Assembly: GCA_021833045.1 (NCBI GenBank)
Contig: JAKBGP010000049.1
Span: 1-11,297, forward strand
Source: Thermoplasmata archaeon
GTDB lineage: Archaea; Thermoplasmatota; Thermoplasmata; Thermoplasmatales; Thermoplasmataceae
Reading direction: 5' to 3'
Length of the DNA stretch: 11,297 nucleotides
Shown here: piece after piece, positions 6,045 through 11,297 of the stretch
Position numbering within the stretch: the stretch's first letter is position 1
Layout of the letters: every line of letters starts with the position of its first letter
Notes under the pieces: generated by a model
Told to the model about the DNA's origin: nothing
Databases searched by the model: none
The model's input: the letters and a program-made list of their open reading frames with translations, nothing else
Position numbers and translations under genes: made by a program

Positions 6045-7756
6045 TGAAAATTCTTGTTTTTGTAAAACAGGTTCCTGATGTGAACAAAGTCTCTTTCGAC
6101 ATAGCAACAGGAAGAATCATCAGAGAGAATGTTCCCCTCAGCATGAATTCCTTCGACAGGAGAGCTGTTGAGGAGGCTATCAGGCTCAAGGAGAAGCATG
6201 GCTTCACTGTGGAGGTTGTTTCTATGGGGCCCCCTCAGGCCATAGATGTCATCAACGAATCCCTGCGTATGGGTGCAGATGAAGGATTCCTGATCACTGA
6301 CCGGAAATACGGTGGTGCAGATACATGGGCCACCGCATACATCCTTTCATATTTTGCAAAACAGAGAAAGCCAGATCTCATGATAGGCGGGAAATACTCT
6401 TTGGACGGAGAAACTTCACAGGTTCCTCCAGAAATATCAAAAATGTGTGAATACAGGTTCTTCTCATCCATTTCGAAAATAGAGGTTCAGGAGAATGGAG
6501 TCTTTCTGGAACAGGATTATGAGCATGGAATTTTGAAAATCAAAAGCAGTTTCCCCATGATGATTTCAGTGAGCGAGAAGATAAACAGGGCAAGAAAAAT
6601 TGATGATTCTGTTCCGGACATGAAGGAGAGAGTACAGATAATTGATTCTGGGAAGCTTGGACTGGATTTCAATGGCAATTCCGGATCGCTCACTATTGTG
6701 GATGGAACTGAAATGCTTCAGTCTAAGAGAGTTCCGAAAAATATCACCCTTGATGAAGCGGTTGATATGCTTGAAAGTGCTTTGAAAAATAAGGGAAAAA
6801 AAGATTCCAGAGAAGAGATAAGACTCGAAACTGACTTTTCCGGTGGAACTGTAATGGGAATTGCACTGCTTGACAGCACTGTTTCTATAGAGATAGCGTC
6901 GGAGGTTTCCAAACTTTCCAGAACCAATAAATTTCTCACAGTCATGGCAGGAAACGTATCACCGGACAAACTCAAAGGAATGCCTGCGAATCACTATTAC
7001 CATATTGACTCCACGGATCCATTTTCACTTTCGATGGAGATAGGGAAGCTCATTGATCAGTTAAAGCCGGAATTCGTGATCTTTCCTTCTAATTCCACAG
7101 GAAGGGATGTGGTTGCATTCATTGCAGCAGAGAAGAAACTGGGCCTCACTGCCGATTGTGTGGATATAAAATATGAGAATGGAAAGCTTGTCCAGTTCAA
7201 GCCTGCCTTTGGTGGAGGTATCATAGCAAGGATACTATCAAAAACAAAGCCTGGAATGGCAACTGTCAGGCCAGGAATGTTCAAACAGGCATTTTCCAGG
7301 GAGGAATTCCAAATTCATTCCATAAAAACAGAATCATCAGGTCTCTATGAAACAGTTTCCGATGAGAGAATAGAGGAAAAGTATCTTCCCCTGAACAGTG
7401 CAGATATAGTCATAGGACTTGGAAGGGGGGTTAAATCTAGATCCCTTGTGGAATCCTTTGTGGGATTTTCAAGAAAATACGGCATAGGAATGGGTGGAAC
7501 CAGGCCTGTTGTCGATATGCACCTGCTTCCAAGGCAGCAGCAGATCGGCATAACCGGAATGGCCATTTCTCCTGAACTTTACATCGCAGTGGGTGTCTCC
7601 GGAATGGATAATCATATGTCAGGGTTGAGATATGCAGGGAAGATTGTATCAATCAACAATGATCCATCTTCACCAATAAACAGGCTGGCAGATTACACTA
7701 TAAATGCCACTGCAGAGGACTTCATGAAAATTCTTGAGAAAAGATTTGTCTCATAA
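6044..7756 (+). CDS. Fused electron transfer flavoprotein, beta-alpha (FixA-FixB)
   Basis: This is one 570-residue chain carrying both ETF subunits. The beta part runs from about 1 to 250 and begins MKILVFVKQVPDVNKV, a typical ETF-beta N-terminus. A charged linker (about 248-262) leads to the alpha part from about 268. The FAD-binding alpha C-terminus shows GRG (460-462), GGTRPVVD (484-491), QIGITG (500-505), GVSGMDNH (517-524) and SINNDPSSPI (536-545). The common QVGQTG and GISGAIQH are slightly changed. ETFs carry electrons from acyl-CoA and other dehydrogenases to a quinone oxidoreductase, or take part in electron bifurcation; which applies here cannot be told. No FixC/ETF-QO gene is nearby; the only linked redox gene is the Rieske ferredoxin upstream. 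The tail is convergent with the next gene across 5 bp. Confidence 0.95.
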   Translation: MKILVFVKQVPDVNKVSFDIATGRIIRENVPLSMNSFDRRAVEEAIRLKEKHGFTVEVVSMGPPQAIDVINESLRMGADEGFLITDRKYGGADTWATAYILSYFAKQRKPDLMIGGKYSLDGETSQVPPEISKMCEYRFFSSISKIEVQENGVFLEQDYEHGILKIKSSFPMMISVSEKINRARKIDDSVPDMKERVQIIDSGKLGLDFNGNSGSLTIVDGTEMLQSKRVPKNITLDEAVDMLESALKNKGKKDSREEIRLETDFSGGTVMGIALLDSTVSIEIASEVSKLSRTNKFLTVMAGNVSPDKLKGMPANHYYHIDSTDPFSLSMEIGKLIDQLKPEFVIFPSNSTGRDVVAFIAAEKKLGLTADCVDIKYENGKLVQFKPAFGGGIIARILSKTKPGMATVRPGMFKQAFSREEFQIHSIKTESSGLYETVSDERIEEKYLPLNSADIVIGLGRGVKSRSLVESFVGFSRKYGIGMGGTRPVVDMHLLPRQQQIGITGMAISPELYIAVGVSGMDNHMSGLRYAGKIVSINNDPSSPINRLADYTINATAEDFMKILEKRFVS

Positions 7757-7761
7757 TTTGA

Positions 7762-8349
7762 TTACCATCTCGTGAATGGAGGGGGCTTCTTGTTTCTTTT
7801 TTCCAGATCTTCCTCATATTTCTGGAGCATGATTCCTCCTATCATTGCAACACCTGCAACTACCTGCGCACTCAGGTTCTGCACACCGAGCCCAACCAGT
7901 GCAAACCACATAGCCATTGCTCCTGCAAATGCTGCAACATAAAGGCTCAGTTTCTCGAAACGAACATAACATATGAAGAAAATGATTATTCCTATCACCG
8001 CAGCAACAACTGTGTTTATTGGAGTGAAAAGATACAACGCAAGAGTTATGCTTCCTGCAAGGACAAAACATATGAATGCCTTGGCTGCAAAATTTACCAG
8101 TATTGCCCCAACAACTGCACCTATAAGCAGAATGATGAAAGTTGGCAGGGTGGTGACATGGAATCGAATCAGCATTATGGATGTAAACACAAACCCTATA
8201 TACGCCCCCATTGCATACATTATGATTTTCCAGGATGCCTTTCCCCAGAAAATCAGTGCTATGGCGATAAAAATTAGGATCACATAAATTGTGAAGGAAG
8301 AGAACCCAAATAAACTGGAAGGAATCAGTGCGTTGAGGCCAGATGCCAT
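7762..8349 (-). CDS. Multi-helix membrane protein, TMEM198/DUF4203-like
   Basis: The 195-residue protein is almost wholly hydrophobic, with about six to seven membrane segments (first near residues 20-35, last near 162-175) and a basic, proline-containing C-terminal tail (EEDLEKRNKKPPPF). Small-residue repeats such as GAVVGAI and AGAMAMW recall the TMEM198/DUF4203 family of unknown function; that match is by general appearance only. The ATG at 8349 has a TTAAAT TATA box 24-29 bp upstream and no SD. It diverges from a PadR regulator, and inverted repeats sit over the shared spacer, so PadR control is plausible. It could be the effector of that regulator's response, for instance to membrane-active compounds. 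Confidence 0.7.
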   Translation of the reverse strand: MASGLNALIPSSLFGFSSFTIYVILIFIAIALIFWGKASWKIIMYAMGAYIGFVFTSIMLIRFHVTTLPTFIILLIGAVVGAILVNFAAKAFICFVLAGSITLALYLFTPINTVVAAVIGIIIFFICYVRFEKLSLYVAAFAGAMAMWFALVGLGVQNLSAQVVAGVAMIGGIMLQKYEEDLEKRNKKPPPFTRW

Positions 8350-8372
8350 TATATAAGGAAAAGAGAGAATCT

Positions 8373-8378
8373 ATTTAA
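8373..8378 (-). promoter_or_regulatory. TATA box of the divergent membrane-protein gene
   Basis: TTAAAT on the minus strand lies 24-29 bp before the ATG at 8349. It is directly adjacent to the left arm of the inverted repeat starting at 8379, where transcription factor B would bind. Confidence 0.45.
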
Positions 8379-8410
8379 CTATTGCATTTTGGAATGCGTT
8401 CATGCAATAG
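8379..8410. promoter_or_regulatory. Perfect 9-bp inverted repeat, candidate operator
   Basis: CTATTGCAT (8379-8387) and ATGCAATAG (8402-8410) are perfect reverse complements separated by 14 bp, about 23 bp centre to centre (two helical turns). A dimeric regulator could bind both arms on one DNA face. The repeat abuts the minus-strand TATA box. An inner GCATT/AATGC pair (8384-8397) and an adjacent ATGATCAT palindrome (8411-8418) add symmetry. Confidence 0.5.
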
Positions 8411-8426
8411 ATGATCATGTAATGAA

Positions 8427-8433
8427 TTTAAAT
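8427..8433 (+). promoter_or_regulatory. TATA box of the PadR regulator gene
   Basis: TTTAAAT is centred 31 bp before the ATG at 8461. The predicted TSS falls near 8456, inside the 8445-8460 palindrome. Confidence 0.5.
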
Positions 8434-8444
8434 AGTCAATAAAG

Positions 8445-8460
8445 ATATCGAAATCGATAT
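8445..8460. promoter_or_regulatory. Palindromic operator ATATCGA-AA-TCGATAT abutting the PadR start codon
   Basis: There are perfect 7-bp arms with a 2-bp spacer, ending exactly at the base before the ATG. It covers the predicted transcription start, so binding would block initiation. Autorepression by the PadR protein is the simplest reading. Confidence 0.55.
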
Positions 8461-8970
8461 ATGAGCGCAGGTGAATATCTTGATAGTGCACTCTTCATTC
8501 TTTCACTCAAGCCCATGAGTGGTTATGAACTCTCCAGAAAACTGAAATGGGATGGTTCCATAGTTTCTGGAGGTACCATAAGGCCATTGCTGCATTCCCT
8601 TGAGAAACAGGGACTCATAACCTATGATACAAGAGGAAGGGCAAAGGTTTATAAACTGACCAAGAGCGGTGAAAGATATGTTTCAAACCTCAGACTCTTC
8701 AGGGAAACCATAAGGGAGAAAATGCTTGCATCATCCATGGGCAGAGATATACTTTTTCCAGATATTCTCGTGGATCTGGAGGATGCTATGACATTGAATT
8801 ATGCCATTGAAGACATGGCAAGCCTCATCATAAGAGAGGTAAAGATCGCTTTTGAATTGAGAAAGGGCGGGTATGATGAGGATATAACAGAACTCAGGAT
8901 GAAGATACACGACCTCCTTTCTGAAAGCATAAAAAAGAGAAGCCTGAAACAGGAAGAATTACATGAATAA
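8461..8970 (+). CDS. PadR-family winged-helix transcriptional regulator
   Basis: The 169-residue protein has an N-terminal PadR winged helix (about 5-75). Visible elements are ALFILSLKPMSGYELSRKL, the recognition helix with GGTIRPLLHSLEKQGLI, and the wing DTRGRAKVYKLTKSG. A helical C-terminal region (about 80-165), likely coiled coil, should mediate dimerisation. PadR proteins are usually ligand-responsive repressors that control their own gene and a linked transporter or membrane protein. Here a divergent multi-helix membrane protein lies on one side and a CopD-like membrane protein 43 bp downstream. The promoter is leaderless, with a perfect palindrome on the start site. The ligand cannot be inferred. 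Confidence 0.88.
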   Translation: MSAGEYLDSALFILSLKPMSGYELSRKLKWDGSIVSGGTIRPLLHSLEKQGLITYDTRGRAKVYKLTKSGERYVSNLRLFRETIREKMLASSMGRDILFPDILVDLEDAMTLNYAIEDMASLIIREVKIAFELRKGGYDEDITELRMKIHDLLSESIKKRSLKQEELHE

Positions 8971-9013
8971 CTAATCATAAAATGTTCATTAAACAGTAGG
9001 CTATGTACAGAAT

Positions 9014-9517
9014 ATGAATGCATTTATTGAATATGCAGATATCGTTATACTGTGGATCCATGTATTCACTGCAATTTTCTTCGTTGGAGGTTCTTTTTTC
9101 ATCTGGCTTGTGGTGATGCCGTCTTCCTACAAGATTACGGATGATGAGAAGCTTAGAACAAAGATCGTTGGAACCATCGGTAAGAATTTTGCCTTTTTTA
9201 CAAATATATCTGTAATAATTCTTATATTTACCGGGCTTTACAATATGACCTGGTACCTTGGAGGTAACTATTCTGCTCTCTATAACACATTCTATGGCGA
9301 GATATTGCTTGCAAAGATCATTCTTGTGGGAGCAATGATACTGCTGATGTATGGGAACAACATGTATCATGGAAAAAAGATAATGAACATGGTCAGGGAT
9401 GGGAAGATGGATGAGGTCAGGAAGCTCAGGAAAACATCACACTATCTTTCGTACATAACACTGTTCCTGATGGCACTCATAACTCTGCTCGCAGTATCAT
9501 TGGAATTTTATGGATAA
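9014..9517 (+). CDS. Four-helix membrane protein, CopD-like
   Basis: The 167-residue protein has about four membrane helices (near 9-33, 61-83, 91-112 and 140-164). Helix 1 contains WIHVFTAIFFVGGSFF, in which the His and the following VGG recall the CopD/HemJ-like superfamily of haem- or copper-associated membrane proteins. H143 near the start of helix 4 could pair with H17 as metal or haem ligands. The match rests on pattern only, and function (copper uptake, haem binding or other) is unknown. A TTAAAC at 8989-8994 may be its TATA box; it could also be read through from the PadR gene. It converges on rps7 with 21 bp between stops. Confidence 0.65.
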   Translation: MNAFIEYADIVILWIHVFTAIFFVGGSFFIWLVVMPSSYKITDDEKLRTKIVGTIGKNFAFFTNISVIILIFTGLYNMTWYLGGNYSALYNTFYGEILLAKIILVGAMILLMYGNNMYHGKKIMNMVRDGKMDEVRKLRKTSHYLSYITLFLMALITLLAVSLEFYG

Positions 9518-9530
9518 AAATATTAGAAGG

Positions 9531-9551
9531 TTCTGCAATTATCTTGCAGAA
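9531..9551 (-). terminator. Perfect 8-bp hairpin around the rps7 stop codon
   Basis: TTCTGCAA (9531-9538) and TTGCAGAA (9544-9551) are exact complements, with a 5-base loop holding the rps7 TAA. On the minus strand a T-rich TATTTTTATC follows, and the + strand also enters a T/C-rich stretch. The hairpin lies at the junction of two convergent genes and could end transcripts from both. Confidence 0.45.
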
Positions 9552-10102
9552 GCTGCTACTCTCTCTATTTCCTCTTTCTTGGAAACTGCGTGAGAGTTCT
9601 GGTCGTTTCTTGCTGCCTGCATAATTTCATCCGCAAGGCATGCCTCTATGGGTTTTTTGCTCTTGTATGAAGCATCTGTGCTTCCTATGGCAATGTTTCT
9701 CAGGGCCTCGTCAAGCCTTCTGGATGGTGCAACATCCACTGCCTTTGGAACTGCAATTCCACCATATTTCAGCCTGGTCACCTCTTCTCTGGGTGCAGCG
9801 TTTTCTATGGCGTTTATAAGAATCTGCACTGGATTCTGCTTGGTCTTGTCCTCAATTATCTGGAATGCTTCTTTAAGGATCCTGTATGCACCATATTTCT
9901 TTCCTGTCCACTTCTCGGTTCTCATGAGTTTGTTTATGAGCCTTTCGAGAGTGTTCACATTCTTCTTTCCTGAAGAATAGTTTGAAAACCTGCCACCAGT
10001 GTGAAGGTTCATGTATGAATTGAGGTTTATGTACTTTGAAAGTCCCACGTCATGAACCTCTATGGCAGATGTGTCATATTTTCCGAATATTTTTATTTCC
10101 AT
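9539..10102 (-). CDS. rps7: 30S ribosomal protein uS7
   Basis: This protein binds the 3' major domain of 16S rRNA, nucleates the head of the small subunit and lines the exit tRNA site. The 187-residue length and N-terminal extension fit archaeal uS7. Diagnostic stretches include the helix and loop [18 protein letters not shown] (90-107), [20 protein letters not shown] (110-129) and the C-terminal [14 protein letters not shown]. The start overlaps the rps12 stop (TAATG), so the pair is coupled. In many archaea fusA and tuf follow; here the gene ends against a convergent membrane-protein gene. Confidence 0.97.
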   Translation of the reverse strand: MEIKIFGKYDTSAIEVHDVGLSKYINLNSYMNLHTGGRFSNYSSGKKNVNTLERLINKLMRTEKWTGKKYGAYRILKEAFQIIEDKTKQNPVQILINAIENAAPREEVTRLKYGGIAVPKAVDVAPSRRLDEALRNIAIGSTDASYKSKKPIEACLADEIMQAARNDQNSHAVSKKEEIERVAASAR

Positions 10103-10530
10103 TATCTCACCGTCTTCTCCTTTCTTCCCCTCACTAGTTCCCTGAGGGAAATGGTGTTTACTGCCACTACCTTATATCTGACTCCAGGGATGTCTCCCTT
10201 ACTTCTTCCTCTACTTCCACCGATTCCTTCGACAATAACCTCGTCGTGTTCATCAATGTAGTTAATTGCCCCGTCACCGGGTGCAAAGGCTGTGATCTGC
10301 CTTCCGTTCTTTATGAGCTGAATTTTAACGCACTTCCTTATGGCTGAGTTTGGCTGTTTTGCCTCTATACCTATCTTCTCAATAACTATGCCTCTTGCCT
10401 GAGGGGCCCCTTCCAGTGGGTCACTCTTCTTCTTCAGTTCCAGCATTCTTCTCTTGTACTTACTGTTGGACCATCTGAATTTTTCCCTGTCTTCGCTCAG
10501 TTTTGAACCTGCATTTTCTCCATTCGCCAA
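10102..10530 (-). CDS. rps12: 30S ribosomal protein uS12
   Basis: This protein sits at the decoding centre and contributes to accuracy and tRNA selection. The 142-residue archaeal/eukaryotic form shows the universally conserved [10 protein letters not shown] (58-67), PGDGA (84-88) and [20 protein letters not shown] (106-125). The start is TTG at 10530. In-frame ATGs are absent nearby, and AGGTGAT lies just upstream as an SD site, which settles the start. A TATA box is at 10597-10603, giving a leader of roughly 40 nt. It is coupled to rps7 downstream. The RNA polymerase and nusA genes that often precede it in archaea are absent upstream; a transporter gene is there instead. Confidence 0.97.
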   Translation of the reverse strand: MANGENAGSKLSEDREKFRWSNSKYKRRMLELKKKSDPLEGAPQARGIVIEKIGIEAKQPNSAIRKCVKIQLIKNGRQITAFAPGDGAINYIDEHDEVIVEGIGGSRGRSKGDIPGVRYKVVAVNTISLRELVRGRKEKTVR

Positions 10531-10533
10531 TAT

Positions 10534-10540
10534 ATCACCT
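10534..10540 (-). promoter_or_regulatory. Shine-Dalgarno site supporting the TTG start of rps12
   Basis: AGGTGAT on the minus strand matches the anti-SD and lies three bases (five from the GGTG core) before the TTG at 10530. Most other genes in regions 3-4 lack an SD. Confidence 0.65.
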
Positions 10541-10596
10541 ATTTTGAAATTGATATGTTACACTTTCGTGAATTAGAGGGGTAATTGAAATATGAA

Positions 10597-10603
10597 TATA
10601 AAT
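10597..10603 (-). promoter_or_regulatory. Probable TATA box of the rps12-rps7 operon
   Basis: ATTTATA on the minus strand lies about 70 bp before the start codon, predicting a leader near 40 nt that contains the SD. This is the only recognisable core promoter in the spacer for this strand. Confidence 0.45.
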
Positions 10604-10619
10604 TCTACCTAACTTCGTG

Positions 10620-10658
10620 ACCTGCAAGCATGATGCACCTATGATAAATATTGCAGGT
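10620..10658. repeat. Nested inverted repeats in the rps12/MFS spacer
   Basis: ACCTGCAA (10620-10627) and TTGCAGGT (10651-10658) are perfect complements with a 23-base spacer. Inside it ATGATGC (10630-10636) pairs instead with GCATCAT at 10672-10678, so two mutually exclusive hairpins can form. The remaining spacer to 10873 is AT-rich, with an 8-bp direct repeat GAGTTGTT (10714-10721, 10731-10738) and a possible MFS promoter (BRE-like GAGGAAAC then TATATG, 10815-10829). No RNA gene was seen. Confidence 0.35.
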
Positions 10659-10873
10659 TGCCACATCTGAAGCATCATTTCAGAAAATCCGTTTTTGATA
10701 ATCCAATTATTAGGAGTTGTTCATAAGAAAGAGTTGTTTTTTGATAAAATAATTATTGAATGATTAGATATCTCTGATAAAGTGTTGGATAAGTGTCTGA
10801 ACTGTTGAATAATTGAGGAAACGTATATGTTATGGGATTGAAACATAAGAATGCTCCTACAGGGATGTAACTG

Positions 10874-11297
10874 ATGGCGGGAAATAAGACGCTCATAGGA
10901 CTCAGATCGTTCCTTTCATCTGTGGGGGCCACTGCTGCCTCAACCTTTGTGGGAATTTATGCAGTTATACTTGGTGCGGGTGCAATTGAAATGGGATGGC
11001 TTCAGTCCAGTTTCAACTCCATCAGCAATGGGGCCCAGCTACTGTGGGGCAAGTTGAGCGACAGAACTGGCAGGAGAAAGGTTTTTCTTTTCATAGGAAG
11101 CTTGATTCTTGCGATCCTGTGGTTCCTGATGCCATTTTCAGGAACGCCTTATGTGCTTATAATAATCTATTCATCTATTGCCCTCTTCGGTTCCATGATC
11201 ACGGTAAACTGGTTCTCCCTCATAGCTGATATGTATGATTCTTCCATCAGGGGAAAGTTCCTGGCATTCATCAACAACATTTCATCTATTGGAACCA
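10874..11297 (+). CDS. MFS transporter (N-terminal part; continues past the window)
   Basis: The frame is open from ATG 10874 to the window edge (141 codons seen). About four membrane helices are present. Between helices 2 and 3 is the major facilitator motif GKLSDRTGRRK (59-69), which defines the cytoplasmic loop of MFS carriers. A later SSIRGKFLAFINN (123-135) resembles the family's loop 4-5 region. The substrate cannot be told; sugar, drug and metabolite porters share these motifs. A stop (TAA, 10868-10870) lies two codons upstream, fixing the start at ATG 10874 (or CTG 10871). TATATG at 10824-10829 would give a leader near 20 nt. It diverges from rps12. Confidence 0.9.
   Translation, partial: MAGNKTLIGLRSFLSSVGATAASTFVGIYAVILGAGAIEMGWLQSSFNSISNGAQLLWGKLSDRTGRRKVFLFIGSLILAILWFLMPFSGTPYVLIIIYSSIALFGSMITVNWFSLIADMYDSSIRGKFLAFINNISSIGT

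Noticed and set aside
8975..9370. 131-codon minus-strand frame with many Cys and His
   Set aside because: It lies wholly opposite the four-helix CopD-like protein; its odd composition is explained as a shadow of membrane-protein codons.
10714..10738. Direct repeat GAGTTGTT, considered as CRISPR-like or attachment site
   Set aside because: Only two 8-bp copies 17 bp apart, with no further units, no tRNA and no integrase nearby.

Overview
The window looks like chromosomal DNA from a Thermoplasmatales-type euryarchaeon (Thermoplasma, Ferroplasma or Cuniculiplasma relatives). Four things point there: archaeal uS12 and uS7 genes, an archaeal type methionine aminopeptidase, a single-chain ETF with beta and alpha fused, and a dominant gene-start pattern in which a TATA box lies about 24-31 bp before an ATG with no Shine-Dalgarno (SD) site, as expected for leaderless mRNAs. 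The genus cannot be fixed from this sequence alone.

Region 1 (1-2952) is an AT-rich accessory cassette on the + strand. It holds the 3' end of an upstream reading frame with a Cys-Ser-Cys tail, a large membrane-anchored surface protein with seven N-glycosylation sequons and four ectodomain cysteines, an ABC ATPase, a six-helix ABC-2-like permease, and a small protein with a hydrophobic N-terminus and one C-terminal membrane helix. The genes are tightly packed. Three of the four complete genes are preceded by a GGAGG site, unlike most of the window. Two of those sites point to non-standard start codons (CTG at 94, ATT at 1862 or 1865). The layout suggests export of, or protection against, a peptide or surface factor; that function is inferred.

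Region 2 (2953-3311) has no intact gene. Its minus strand carries protein-like, frame-broken fragments that look like a decayed gene.

Region 3 (3312-7756) is core metabolism with higher G+C. It contains a thymidylate kinase with an altered DRY motif, a convergent methionine aminopeptidase overlapping it by 11 bp, and a winged-helix regulator with a SufR-like four-cysteine C-terminus. Divergent from the regulator is a two-gene operon of a Rieske ferredoxin and the fused ETF (TAATG overlap). The layout suggests an Fe-S or redox sensor next to a Rieske/ETF electron-transfer pair.

Region 4 (7762-9517) has a six-helix membrane protein (minus strand) divergent from a PadR-family regulator, with strong inverted repeats between them, then a four-helix CopD-like membrane protein.

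Region 5 (9539-11297) has rps12-rps7 on the minus strand, a hairpin straddling the rps7 stop codon, a 343-bp spacer, and the start of an MFS transporter that runs off the window.
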